This document shows, in pieces, positions 8,232 through 15,430 of a stretch of 39,642 nucleotides of DNA. The stretch is from Erysipelotrichaceae bacterium. GTDB taxonomy: Bacteria > Bacillota_I > Bacilli_A > Erysipelotrichales > Erysipelotrichaceae. Location: positions 1-39,642 of the forward strand of contig JALENJ010000001.1 of assembly GCA_022767445.1 (NCBI GenBank), given 5' to 3'. The position numbers and the translations under genes are program-made. Each line of letters opens with the position of its first letter. Positions within the stretch are counted from its first letter, which is position 1. The notes beneath the pieces were generated by a model. That model saw only the letters and a program-made list of their open reading frames with translations. It had not been told where the DNA came from and searched no databases.

Positions 8232-8999
8232 TTATAAAATTAGACTTTGCTGTACGTCTTTTAATATTTTCTGCTTTGCTAATTTGTAATAGTCTTTCTT
8301 GATTTCAAAACCATAACAAGATCTATTTATTTCTGCACATGCCCTTAGTGTTGAACCACTACCAGCACACGGATCTATCACAACATCACCCTCATCTGTA
8401 AATATTTCTATTAGTTGCTTCAATAACTGTACTGGTTTCTGTGTGGGGTGTATTTTCGGTGTTGTTGTATCTCTTTCCCACTTAAACCAGTTGAATATCA
8501 TGCGATTGTTGTTATTAAATTTCGGTAATTTATCACGGTACAAAACAACCGCATACTCAGTAGCGCCGACTATCTTCATATTTGCTTTTAGGACTTGTCC
8601 TGAATAGTTTTTTACAAATACTAGTGGATAACTTTTCATAAATCCGTACTTCTTCCCATACTCAATAATTTGTTGCATTTGTTCAAAGGCACAGAACACG
8701 ATCATTGCCGGTGCTTTTCCGACTTCTTTCGGCTCTTTAATTAGCATCTTTGAGCAAAAGTGCATGTATTCAGGAATTCTGAAGTAGCCATCGGTATCAA
8801 AGAATGATGATTTTGCCTTTTTGCTTTCACCGTTCTTGTTATCGCCGTCCACATACCATTGGGGACTGCTTGCGTATGCATTTTCAGCAAGGTTATACGG
8901 GATATCGGCAATAACCAATTGCGCCTTTGGGATTTGGTAACGTTTGTAATTTTGAAAGCTATCGTTAAATAGTTCTATTTTCTGCTGTTTTGTTTTCAT
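8232..8999 (-). CDS. Phage DNA methyltransferase (beta-class, N6-adenine or N4-cytosine)
   Basis: 255 residues. Motif IV comes first (LVIADIPYNLAEN near residue 30) and the AdoMet-binding motif I last (VVIDPCAGSGSTLRACAEIN), after HPTQKPVQLLKQLIEIF. This order is that of beta-class amino-methyltransferases (CcrM, DpnA types). The usual DPPY or SPPY is here DIPY, a change in the second position. No restriction enzyme gene is nearby, so it is an orphan, most likely protecting phage DNA from host restriction or regulating it. Its first 35 bp overlap the end of the helicase-loader gene. Target sequence cannot be read from the gene. Confidence 0.88.
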   Translation of the reverse strand: MKTKQQKIELFNDSFQNYKRYQIPKAQLVIADIPYNLAENAYASSPQWYVDGDNKNGESKKAKSSFFDTDGYFRIPEYMHFCSKMLIKEPKEVGKAPAMIVFCAFEQMQQIIEYGKKYGFMKSYPLVFVKNYSGQVLKANMKIVGATEYAVVLYRDKLPKFNNNNRMIFNWFKWERDTTTPKIHPTQKPVQLLKQLIEIFTDEGDVVIDPCAGSGSTLRACAEINRSCYGFEIKKDYYKLAKQKILKDVQQSLIL

Positions 9000-9447
9000 A
9001 CGCTTTATCCCATACCCTTTCTATTTCTTCATCTGTTAGTGGTGTGTTATCTGCGTATGTGTTCCACCACTTCACTAATTCTTCTTTTGTATCAACATCA
9101 TGTGTAGCAATCAGTACAGCGCAATCTAGCAATATTTCTCTTCTTATTCTCTGTGTCCCAGCTATTGCTAGTGGTTGCTGTTTTTCTTCTAGCATCTGCC
9201 CCCACATGTACTCAGGCATCGCCATGACCTTTGATTTTAATTGTGCTGCTGTAGGAGGATAGTTTGAGTTACCACTCTTGAAGTAACTATCTAACGCTCC
9301 TGCTACTGCAATCTGATCAACATCTGCAAGTGTGATTACAAAAGAGTTAAAAATATCAATAATTTCCTTTTTTGTTTTTCTTGCGTAGTACTCCGGATAT
9401 CTTACTCGCAAAGTTTTCAACAAATTTCTTACTTGTGATTTTTCCAA
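8965..9447 (-). CDS. Replicative helicase loader/inhibitor (G39P-like)
   Basis: 160 residues. The N terminus (LLKTLRVRYPEYYARKTKKE then IIDIFNSFV) and the following ALDSYFKSGNSNYPPTAAQL with a Pro-Pro-Thr/Ser turn fit the G39P family, which brings the hexameric helicase to the phage origin. The C-terminal part is acidic and helical. The frame has no early ATG; the start is a TTG at 9447 with AGGAGG about 11 nt upstream. It follows the origin-like region and replisome gene, as expected for a loader. Confidence 0.65.
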   Translation of the reverse strand: MEKSQVRNLLKTLRVRYPEYYARKTKKEIIDIFNSFVITLADVDQIAVAGALDSYFKSGNSNYPPTAAQLKSKVMAMPEYMWGQMLEEKQQPLAIAGTQRIRREILLDCAVLIATHDVDTKEELVKWWNTYADNTPLTDEEIERVWDKAYENKTAENRTI

Positions 9448-9479
9448 TTTTCGAAAATCCTCCTAATATAGATAAAAGT

Positions 9480-9596
9480 TGCAACTTTCGCCAGCACACA
9501 CTATTTATATTTCTTATATATGTATGCACTATCTATATTTCTTATTATTCTTATACTTCTTTATATTCTTATCTTTCTTATATTCTTATATTGCTG
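9480..9596. other. AT-rich, pyrimidine-biased non-coding stretch (probable origin unwinding region)
   Basis: On the plus strand 9501-9592 is nearly all A, T and C, with repeated TATATTTCTTAT/TATATTCTTAT units (about 9506, 9533, 9562 and 9580). No gene fits. It adjoins the tandem repeats in the replisome gene, so an easily melted origin element is a reasonable reading; not proven. Confidence 0.5.
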
Positions 9597-9645
9597 TTAG
9601 CTCCCTGTTAGCTCCCTGTTAGATTCCCTGTTAGATTCCCTGTTA
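9593..9645. repeat. Tandem 11/12-bp repeats, iteron-like (CCCTGTTAG core)
   Basis: Plus-strand units are partial CTGTTAG at 9594-9600, CTCCCTGTTAG at 9601-9611 and 9612-9622, ATTCCCTGTTAG at 9623-9634, and ATTCCCTGTTA at 9635-9645. A further CCCTGTTAG is at 9705-9713. They form the 3' end of the replisome gene, where lambda-type phages often carry their origin iterons. The unit length switches from 12 to 11 bp, which changes frame and sets the stop codon. Confidence 0.75.
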
Positions 9646-9983
9646 CCCTGTGAGTCTGTGGCTTGATATTTTGCGTAATTTACTATCGTTATAAGCCTTC
9701 CACACCCTGTTAGTTCGTCTGTTATTTCCCCTGTTGATTTTAGGTGATTTAGTGCAGTGCGTACATTCATGCATGTTAAACCTGTATTTTTAGATAGCGA
9801 TGGTAAGGATTCAAGAACTTGACCTTTTTTTATTTTGATTGTTCTAAATTCTTGTTCTTCATCCAGCCAACTAGCACGCAATAGCAGATAGTGCCACAAG
9901 TGCGCAGTATTAGGGTCTTTAAACCATCGCCAATTCAGCAATGAACGATAATCCTTAATCCATCCACTATCATTTCTACTCAT
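9597..9983 (-). CDS. Phage replisome organiser, N-terminal winged-helix type
   Basis: 128 residues. The N-terminal part (KDYRSLLNWRWFKDPNTAHL then WHYLLLRASWL, KKGQVLESLPSLSKNTGLT and VRTALNHLKSTGEIT) is the winged-helix DNA-binding domain of Firmicutes phage replication initiators. It then ends in a repetitive NRESNRESNRELTGS tail encoded by the tandem repeats. Full-length relatives often continue into a DnaD-like domain; here the frame stops within the repeats, so this is either a short form or a slippage-truncated one. AAGAGG before the ATG at 9983. Likely binds the adjacent repeats to start phage replication. Confidence 0.75.
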   Translation of the reverse strand: MSRNDSGWIKDYRSLLNWRWFKDPNTAHLWHYLLLRASWLDEEQEFRTIKIKKGQVLESLPSLSKNTGLTCMNVRTALNHLKSTGEITDELTGCGRLITIVNYAKYQATDSQGNRESNRESNRELTGS

Positions 9984-9993
9984 ACTTCACCTC

Positions 9994-10440
9994 TTAGAAC
10001 GGTAAATCATCAGAACTTACATCTACGTTAGGAAGATAATCGAAGTCTGACATTTGCTGCGGTTTTGGTGCCTGTGTTGGTTTAGGAGCATATGTTTGTT
10101 CCTGCTGTCTTGGCTGAGTGCTGTGTAACAAATTGACTGAATTAGCTAATACTTCAACCACATACACCCTCTGACCATCACGATCATAGCTGCGTGTCTG
10201 TAGCCTTCCTTCAACGCCAACTGTATCGCCTTTGTGCGCATAATTTCCTAGAAAATCAGCACTTCCACGCCATGCAACACAGTTAATAAAGTCTGCTGAT
10301 TGCTCGTTATTGTTCTTCTGCGCTTGCGATAATCGTCTATCGCACGCAACTGTGAATGAAGCAACGGATAATCCGCTTTGTGTTTTTCTGAGTTCAACAT
10401 CCTTAGTTAGTCTACCGACCAAAACCACACTGTTGATCAT
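9994..10440 (-). CDS. ssb: Single-stranded DNA-binding protein
   Basis: 148 residues from the ATG at 10440 with AAGGAG 8 nt upstream; an in-frame TTG two codons earlier is only 2 nt from that site and is rejected. OB-fold core with MINSVVLVGRLTKDVELRKT, FINCVAWRGSADFLGNYAHK and KGDTVGVEGRLQTRSY, then a Pro/Gln-rich linker and the acidic DDLPF tip that recruits partner proteins. Works with RecT and YqaJ in phage recombination and replication. ATGA overlap with rusA. Confidence 0.95.
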   Translation of the reverse strand: MINSVVLVGRLTKDVELRKTQSGLSVASFTVACDRRLSQAQKNNNEQSADFINCVAWRGSADFLGNYAHKGDTVGVEGRLQTRSYDRDGQRVYVVEVLANSVNLLHSTQPRQQEQTYAPKPTQAPKPQQMSDFDYLPNVDVSSDDLPF

Positions 10441-10868
10441 TGGCAATTCTCCTTATTTATTTCTGACAATCTCACTACAACTCTAGGATTGTCATCATAT
10501 GCTTTGTATACATACAGCTCTGTTACCTGCTTATCGTCCAAGAACGCTACGCCATTCAAGCTATCAAGAATAATCTTGGCAATGTTATCGGAATCAGGTT
10601 TAACAGTTGGAAGCAATGTACATGCGATTGCTTCGCGTTGCTTTTTCTTACTGAATGATTTTGGAATTGGGAAGTATGCAAGTATCTGAGCCTTTAATGC
10701 TGTATCAGTTGGCTGATATCCAATCGGCAATGATTCTTGTGCACAGAATCTAACTTTTCGCTCATAATCTGCTGTATCTTTTGGGGTATAAGTGAAACCA
10801 CGCTTTGTAAAACGTGGTCTCCCTTTTCCCTTTGGTTCACCTGGAACGGTAATGATGATGTCATTCAT
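10437..10868 (-). CDS. rusA: RusA-family Holliday junction resolvase
   Basis: 143 residues starting MNDIIITVPGEPKGKGRPRF, with AGGAG about 7 nt upstream of the ATG at 10868; longer in-frame starts run through recT. The PKGKGRPR loop and the VKPDSDNIAKIILDSLNG stretch with DDKQVTEL carry the acidic metal ligands (two Asp in KPDSDN and one in FLDDKQ) of RusA nucleases, which cut four-way junctions made during replication and recombination. It overlaps recT and ssb, forming a recombination cluster. Confidence 0.93.
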   Translation of the reverse strand: MNDIIITVPGEPKGKGRPRFTKRGFTYTPKDTADYERKVRFCAQESLPIGYQPTDTALKAQILAYFPIPKSFSKKKQREAIACTLLPTVKPDSDNIAKIILDSLNGVAFLDDKQVTELYVYKAYDDNPRVVVRLSEINKENCQ

Positions 10869-11649
10869 GGATTTCTCCTGTTTCTGCATCGATGATTTGT
10901 GATAAGTCAATATCATTCTTAACTTCTTCCATATGATCAGAAATCGAGGATTTAACTGTTTCATCCGTATTGATCTTCGAAACTAACTCTGTGGAAAGTG
11001 GTGCATATTTTAATGCTTGTTTTAGAACTGTTTTCTTTGCCATGCTTTCAAAGTCTGATTGCCATGGCCCATTATTGAAAGTTTTTGAAAACTTCTTCGC
11101 ATGCTTTAATACATCATCATGAGACATTACTTCAAAACCATATCCACCATTTGTATATTCAATAACCGCATAGTATGCAGTAGGGTTTCCACGATTGCTC
11201 ATTGCTGGAACATGCACTAAATCGGAATGCAACCCTAACTCATACTTGAATTCATCATTTTCATATACTGTTTCTGTGCGGATGGTTTTTATTTGTCCTG
11301 AATTGTACGCTAGTTGTAATAGTCCTTTATATCCAAGTTGGAATTGACAACTATTTCCATAAGGAATTAAGTATGCTTGACCTAAAGGTGTATTAGGCTC
11401 TAGTCCTAATTGTGCACTCTGCATCATTGCAGATAAGAATGTTGATGGTGAACATGCCTGTAACTTAGGATTGTTAGATACTGCAGATAATGTGATACGT
11501 GTAAAACGCTCTGGAGTAATTGTTGAAGGAAGAGCCTTCTCAATCTCCGGTTTCATGATTGCAATATAGTCTTTAATTGTTTTATTTTGTGTTGATACTC
11601 CAGCTTTTGATACTGTTGCTGGTGCCTTAGCTGCTTTAATTTCTGTCAT
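10861..11649 (-). CDS. recT: RecT-family single-strand annealing protein
   Basis: 262 residues, the usual length. N terminus low-complexity, then LSAVSNNPKLQACSPSTFLS, MMQSAQLGLEPNTPLGQAYL and CQFQLGYKGLLQLAYNSGQI, all strong RecT signatures, followed by YYAVIEYTNGGYGFEVMS and DFESMAKKTVLKQALKYAPL. Anneals complementary strands made single-stranded by the exonuclease encoded just upstream. ATGA overlap with that nuclease gene; AAGGAG 8 nt before the ATG. Confidence 0.97.
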   Translation of the reverse strand: MTEIKAAKAPATVSKAGVSTQNKTIKDYIAIMKPEIEKALPSTITPERFTRITLSAVSNNPKLQACSPSTFLSAMMQSAQLGLEPNTPLGQAYLIPYGNSCQFQLGYKGLLQLAYNSGQIKTIRTETVYENDEFKYELGLHSDLVHVPAMSNRGNPTAYYAVIEYTNGGYGFEVMSHDDVLKHAKKFSKTFNNGPWQSDFESMAKKTVLKQALKYAPLSTELVSKINTDETVKSSISDHMEEVKNDIDLSQIIDAETGEIHE

Positions 11650-12599
11650 AATGTTTTCTCCTTGATTTTTGTTATTTTGAATACTCTTGATTGAGTTGTT
11701 TTTAGATATTTTTGGTAAATATCTGGATGCTCACTTTCTAATCGTTTGGCATCGATTGATGATCTATTTTGCGTTTTCCATGAGATTTTGTACGCGGCTG
11801 TGAATCCGCCTTCATGCTCACCAATCTCTGCTTTAATTTTGTTTTGATACTCCGCTTTGATTTTGTTTAAAGCATCTATCTGTACATCTACATCTTGAAT
11901 GGATTGTAAGCATTGTGTGACTGTGCTTGAGTAGCTTAGATCAATCACATCTTGTGTATCATTTTGATATCGTTTCTGGAGCGCGTTAGATGTGCTTCCC
12001 GAGCCGTCTATATCTGGGGTAGTATTATTTACCACCAAATCCCAAAACGCTTGTTCTGCGCTTAATAACGCGTCTATATGCTCGTCATTTCGGTCAATCT
12101 GTAGGATATGAAATTGTGTGTTGTCTTTTTTGACTGCGATGTACCACTTTTCGCACCCCGTCAGCATCATGTAATGCATGCACTGCCAGTAGTACTGTGG
12201 CGGAATCTCTCCATCCTGATAAGCCGTCTTATTCCAGGCAGATGTTGTCTTACACTCCAATCCAGCATTTTCACCAACGACCATACGATCAACATGTCCA
12301 GCTAAGAATGGATATTCTTTGCAAAGGTATGTCATGTTAGAACGTCGTACAGATTTGCTTGTTTCTAAGCAGAATCGTTTAGCTACGATTTCCTCTTCTT
12401 CTGTACCAAACCAAACCTGTAGCTTATTGCTAATATCATCTGGTTCAAGCTGACCAGTTTTCTCAAGCCATAATTCATATTGAGATTTCCACGGATTGAC
12501 ATTCATTATCGTTCCAGCATCACTTCCACCAATAAACTTATGTCTATCCTTTGCTGGATCTCCGCTAAATGGCTTTTTATAAAGTGTTAATTTTTCCAT
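11646..12599 (-). CDS. YqaJ-type viral recombinase exonuclease
   Basis: 317 residues. The lambda-exonuclease/PD-(D/E)XK fold is visible: HKFIGGSDAGTIMNVNPWKS, then AGHVDRMVVGENAGLECKTT (catalytic Asp, Glu and Lys in DxnExK order), and GEIPPQYYWQCMHYMMLTG. Digests double-stranded ends so that RecT can anneal the exposed strand, giving a two-component phage recombination system. A C-terminal helical region may contact RecT. GAGG before the ATG lies in the end of a 49-residue upstream gene. Confidence 0.93.
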   Translation of the reverse strand: MEKLTLYKKPFSGDPAKDRHKFIGGSDAGTIMNVNPWKSQYELWLEKTGQLEPDDISNKLQVWFGTEEEEIVAKRFCLETSKSVRRSNMTYLCKEYPFLAGHVDRMVVGENAGLECKTTSAWNKTAYQDGEIPPQYYWQCMHYMMLTGCEKWYIAVKKDNTQFHILQIDRNDEHIDALLSAEQAFWDLVVNNTTPDIDGSGSTSNALQKRYQNDTQDVIDLSYSSTVTQCLQSIQDVDVQIDALNKIKAEYQNKIKAEIGEHEGGFTAAYKISWKTQNRSSIDAKRLESEHPDIYQKYLKTTQSRVFKITKIKEKTL

Positions 12600-12736
12600 T
12601 TGATTTCCTCGTATTTCTTATTCCAATTGAGTTCTGCATTCTCCATTGCTTCATCAAACATCTCTTCATATTTATCTTCTTCAGATGTGATAAATGATGG
12701 GAAATCTTCTTCTATAATCACTAGATCACTCTTCAT
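12587..12736 (-). CDS. Small acidic phage protein
   Basis: 49 residues, MKSDLVIIEEDFPSFITSEE then helical and acidic (EEMFDEAMENAELNWNKKYE). The start overlaps the end of the preceding zinc-binding gene and the 3' end overlaps the exonuclease start by 13 bp, supplying its GAGG. No family recognised; coding status supported by tight operon packing. Confidence 0.55.
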   Translation of the reverse strand: MKSDLVIIEEDFPSFITSEEDKYEEMFDEAMENAELNWNKKYEEIKWKN

Positions 12737-12887
12737 CTTCTGTATCATCTTCCTTTTCCTCTATATCCTCCGATGAGCAAAATGGGCATACTGGATAAGT
12801 CCGATAAGAATAATCGTGATATCCCTTTTTCCATTTCATATCGTCATCTGCAAATGTTCTTTGACAGTGTTCGCATATCATCTTCAT
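12726..12887 (-). CDS. Small zinc-finger-like phage protein
   Basis: 53 residues starting MKMICEHCQRTFADDDMKWK. Two Cys pairs, CEHC and CPFC, separated by 29 residues suggest one zinc site, and the C terminus is very acidic (EDIEEKEDDTEDEE). Overlaps its downstream neighbour by 11 bp. Function unknown. Confidence 0.6.
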   Translation of the reverse strand: MKMICEHCQRTFADDDMKWKKGYHDYSYRTYPVCPFCSSEDIEEKEDDTEDEE

Positions 12888-12891
12888 AGCC

Positions 12892-13032
12892 TTACTCTGC
12901 CATCTCCTCTGCAGTTAAAGGACGTTGAGAATAAGAGTATTGAAGAACGGCGTTACCTAGCATGTATGCGATAAATGCAAGCCCTAGAAACACAGCTAAT
13001 GCTGCTTTAATTGTGTTTTTGATTGTCTTCAT
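12892..13032 (-). CDS. Small single-pass membrane protein
   Basis: 46 residues starting MKTIKNTIKAALAVFLGLAF, one hydrophobic segment of about 20 residues then a polar tail (SYSQRPLTAEEMAE). Its start lies inside the end of the upstream gene, in another frame. No family recognised. Confidence 0.5.
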   Translation of the reverse strand: MKTIKNTIKAALAVFLGLAFIAYMLGNAVLQYSYSQRPLTAEEMAE

Positions 13033-13363
13033 GGCTTAATTCATCTTCTATCAACTTTCTAAGGCCATCAACTAGCTTTTTAGCTTCCTGTTCGATTGCT
13101 TTTTCAAGTTCTTCATTGTTTAGCTTGTTGTTTGGAATCTTTCCTTTTTTGGCGTAATCTTCCGCTTTCTTGATTGCCTCTTCTTTACTTCCGCAATCTT
13201 TGCCACACATATATGCGTTCTTTGCGATTAAATTTGCTAAATTCTTTATTTTTGGATGTTCATCTAAGTATGATAGAAGCGTTGCGAATTCGCATGCGAC
13301 ATCTATTTCTTTTCCTTGTACTGATATGGCGATTGCTCCCTTGTGATTTTCTACTGTAATCAT
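13007..13363 (-). CDS. Helical phage early protein
   Basis: 118 residues from the ATG at 13363 (MITVENHKGAIAISVQGKEI), preceded by a purine-rich GAGAGAAAAG. The first 30 residues look beta-rich, then ATLLSYLDEHPKIKNLANLI and a long charged helix (EELEKAIEQEAKKLVDGLRK). Two cysteines in YMCGKDCGSKEE. Not recognised. Confidence 0.5.
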   Translation of the reverse strand: MITVENHKGAIAISVQGKEIDVACEFATLLSYLDEHPKIKNLANLIAKNAYMCGKDCGSKEEAIKKAEDYAKKGKIPNNKLNNEELEKAIEQEAKKLVDGLRKLIEDELSHEDNQKHN

Positions 13364-13456
13364 TTTTTTACTTTTCTCTCTTTCTTTGTTAGAATTTGAG
13401 TGACATATTTCTGATGTCACTTAAGCGCTCTTTCTTTAGACGGTTGGTGCGCTTTT

Positions 13457-13699
13457 TTAATATCCAAGTGCTGCATAGTCTCTGATCCTCTTCTCATCAA
13501 TCCTTGCCCAGGAAACAAAATCTCCTGTAGGAACCTGTCTTCGATACAGTGGCTGCTTGTACTTTGTTTCGAACCACTCGCGGAAAGCGGTAATCATTTC
13601 CATAGCTTTCTGTTGCCCACAGGCCTCTAAGATCTGTACATCGCGAACTGTGAGATGTGGTTTTGCTAAAATCGCTAATTTATCCTTGTTTGTATACAT
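13457..13699 (-). CDS. Small phage protein, possible DNA-binding
   Basis: 80 residues. LTVRDVQILEACGQQKAMEM then ITAFREWFETKYKQPL looks like a helix-turn-helix, followed by RRQVPTGDFVSWARIDEKRI and a conserved-looking GY end. Position between the antirepressor and early genes, and AAAGGAG before the ATG, suggest a regulator or excision helper, but this is inference. Confidence 0.5.
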   Translation of the reverse strand: MYTNKDKLAILAKPHLTVRDVQILEACGQQKAMEMITAFREWFETKYKQPLYRRQVPTGDFVSWARIDEKRIRDYAALGY

Positions 13700-13710
13700 G
13701 ACGCTCCTTT

Positions 13711-14463
13711 CTAGCTTCCTAAAAACTTGTTGATGAAGTACTGCTGGCCTTTACCTGTTACAGTGACAGTTTTTGTGGTGATATTTACTCCATTACCATC
13801 CAGATGAGTACTTTCTTTAATTTCAAAAATTCCTTGTTCAACGTATCGCTGTTGTGGCATATTCCAGTCAGCTCCTTTTCTGCTGCTTAGAAAGCCTTCA
13901 TTTCTCAACTTTTCAAACAATCTATTCTGTCCGATTTGATAACCGTTCTGTGTAAGTATCTTGGCTAACTGACCGATTAAGATTGATGTTTTAGAACTCG
14001 CTACCGCATCAGCAAATAGTGCTTTAGGCTTCATTTCTTGAATGATGATTTCCTTTTGCTTTAACTGCTCACCTGCTTGTAGAAGCAAATCAGCGAGTGA
14101 TTGCGGATTGTGGGTGATGTCGTACGCTTTCTCATCCGTTAGATAAACACCGTGCTTTCTGATTGCTGGCAACACTTCAGATGTGACCCACTTTCTGAAT
14201 TCTTTAGCGTTTGGCTTATCGCTTCTTAGAATGACTGCGTATAGTCCGCTTTCTGTGATGACAGTAGTATTCTGAATTCTGCCAAGCGCATCGATGATAT
14301 GAGTCTGACTCACCTCATCTCCCTCTAGTCTTTCTGCAACCCTACTAGGTGTCGTTAGTCCTAAAACGTCGCATACATCTTTCAATACCCAATATGGCTG
14401 ATTGTTTAGTTGTACTGTTCGTACAGGTAGATTTTGAAAATTGAATGTTTGTAAATTGTTCAT
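13711..14463 (-). CDS. Phage antirepressor (BRO-N plus KilAC/ANT domains)
   Basis: 250 residues. N-terminal BRO domain: VRTVQLNNQPYWVLKDVCDV, LGLTTPSRVAERL, VITESGLYAVILRSDKPNAK and EFRKWVTSEVLPAIRKHGVY. C-terminal ANT/KilAC domain: KALFADAVASSKTSILIGQL, IGQNRLFEKLRNEGFLSS and VTVTGKGQQYFINKFLG. Such antirepressors bind and inactivate the CI repressor, favouring lytic growth. Encoded early in the leftward operon, and the ATG overlaps the upstream stop (ATGA). Confidence 0.92.
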   Translation of the reverse strand: MNNLQTFNFQNLPVRTVQLNNQPYWVLKDVCDVLGLTTPSRVAERLEGDEVSQTHIIDALGRIQNTTVITESGLYAVILRSDKPNAKEFRKWVTSEVLPAIRKHGVYLTDEKAYDITHNPQSLADLLLQAGEQLKQKEIIIQEMKPKALFADAVASSKTSILIGQLAKILTQNGYQIGQNRLFEKLRNEGFLSSRKGADWNMPQQRYVEQGIFEIKESTHLDGNGVNITTKTVTVTGKGQQYFINKFLGS

Positions 14464-14789
14464 GCTATCTTTTCCTTTCGTTCCTTAAGTGCCTTGATAA
14501 TTTGCTCACACAGTTCCTTTGCTGTATTTGCTACCTTTTCAGCATCTGAATTCTGTACCCATCTCTGTTGTGAATATCCGTTCATCATGCACGCAATACG
14601 TTGTATATTCGTCCACTGATAGCTTCCAGCTAATTTCTGAACTTGCTTCTCGTACTCATACTGAACGGCTTTCATTGCCTTTTTAACAGGGCTTACCTGT
14701 CTTTCCCTTTGTTGACCCACCATCTCTTGCGTGAGTTCTGCTTTGATTTGTTGTTTCAGTTCTTCAAATTGTTTTTGTGTTAGTTCCAT
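14460..14789 (-). CDS. Phage protein, helical, unknown
   Basis: 109 residues. Gln/Glu-rich coiled N terminus (ELTQKQFEELKQQIKAELTQ), then YQWTNIQRIACMMNGYSQQR and a basic helical end. It resembles the C-terminal helper part of some phage antirepressor-type proteins, but I cannot place it. AGGAGG 8 nt before the ATG. Co-translated with the antirepressor. Confidence 0.5.
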   Translation of the reverse strand: MELTQKQFEELKQQIKAELTQEMVGQQRERQVSPVKKAMKAVQYEYEKQVQKLAGSYQWTNIQRIACMMNGYSQQRWVQNSDAEKVANTAKELCEQIIKALKERKEKIA

Positions 14790-14920
14790 ATAAAAAACCT
14801 CCTATGTATTTTCTGTTTTTTGAAAATCCATACGAGGCGTGGTATTATTACCCTGTCCCGTATGGGATGATGCGTATGGTTCGGTGTTCGTCGGCAAACT
14901 TACTTCCGTTCCATACTTTT

Positions 14921-15085
14921 TTATTTCCGATTAATTAATCGGCGTACACACTCAGATTGACTAACTCCTTCTTGCTTACACATTTCATTGAGCTTTTTTA
15001 AAGTATCTTCATCAACTCTTATAGTCAATCTAATGTCTTTGGCTTTCCCTATGATGGGTCTGCCCATTTTCTTTTCACCCGACAT
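14921..15085 (-). CDS. Ribbon-helix-helix (CopG/Arc-type) regulator
   Basis: 54 residues. KDIRLTIRVDEDTLKKLNEM then CKQEGVSQSECVRRLINRK is a clear ribbon-helix-helix: a beta strand (IRLTIRVDE) followed by two helices. The N-terminal extension is basic (MSGEKKMGRPIIGKA). Start supported by AAAGGGGG 4 nt upstream. First gene of the leftward early operon, directly downstream of a promoter overlapped by two 21-bp direct repeats, so autoregulation is likely. Could act like Arc or as the phage's early-operon brake. Confidence 0.85.
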   Translation of the reverse strand: MSGEKKMGRPIIGKAKDIRLTIRVDEDTLKKLNEMCKQEGVSQSECVRRLINRK

Positions 15086-15101
15086 ATACCCCCTTTCCAC
15101 T

Positions 15102-15151
15102 TACTTTTGTTCGTCGGTAAGTATACTATATACTTTTGTACGTCAGTAAGT
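15102..15151. promoter_or_regulatory. Two 21-bp direct repeats, putative RHH operator
   Basis: Copies at 15102-15122 and 15131-15151 match at 19 of 21 positions (core TACTTTTGT then CGTC, GTAAGT), with starts 29 bp apart. They flank the -10 region of the leftward promoter. A further TGTTCGTCGG identical to part of copy 1 occurs at about 14886, after the regulator gene. The placement suggests binding by the ribbon-helix-helix protein. Confidence 0.65.
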
Positions 15152-15154
15152 CAA
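15125..15154 (-). promoter_or_regulatory. Leftward early promoter
   Basis: Minus strand: TTGACT (15154-15149), 18-bp spacer, TATAGT (15130-15125). It would transcribe the ribbon-helix-helix gene and then the early operon. The -10 lies between the two direct repeats. Confidence 0.65.
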
Positions 15155-15200
15155 GAGGCTTATATGGATTTTCTATTTAATTTTTAAAGAACTATGATTT

Positions 15201-15243
15201 TTGTACTTTCTAACCCCCCCTATAATTGAGATGAAAGGAGGTG
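15201..15243 (+). promoter_or_regulatory. Rightward promoter with C7 tract and strong ribosome site
   Basis: TTGTAC (15201-15206), then a seven-C run (15214-15220) and TATAAT (15221-15226); AAAGGAGGTG follows at 15234. The -35/-10 spacing is only 14 bp in this form. Drives the 59-residue plus-strand gene with a very short leader. Confidence 0.5.
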
Positions 15244-15250
15244 AAATCTG

Positions 15251-15430
15251 ATGTTAAAATATAACGTTGATTCAGCACGCCAACTTGCAGTGGTGCTTGC
15301 TGAAAAAGCAATTGAATCAGGTCTTTTCCCTACAAGAAATAACGGCGAGGAACTAGCAGTAGAAATCACAAAATTTATTCGATATGTTGCTGATGACCTC
15401 TCGTCCGATATTCCGACCAAAAACGACTAA
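15251..15430 (+). CDS. Small phage protein (59 aa), unknown
   Basis: MLKYNVDSARQLAVVLAEKA opens a mostly helical protein ending SSDIPTKND. The AGGAGG 9-10 nt upstream and its own TATAAT box are the best evidence that it is real. Reads against the leftward early operon. Its last 4 bp overlap the end of the convergent 48-residue gene. No family recognised; it could be an independently expressed lysogenic gene. Confidence 0.55.
   Translation: MLKYNVDSARQLAVVLAEKAIESGLFPTRNNGEELAVEITKFIRYVADDLSSDIPTKND

Noticed and set aside
9372-9611. 79-codon plus-strand frame over the AT-rich stretch
   Set aside because: Antisense to helicase-loader and origin-like repeats; low-complexity composition and no ribosome site.
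9593-9645. CRISPR array
   Set aside because: Units are contiguous 11-12-bp tandem repeats without spacers; no cas genes nearby.
15220-15420. 66-codon minus-strand frame
   Set aside because: Shadow of the plus-strand 59-residue gene, which has AGGAGG and a -10 box.
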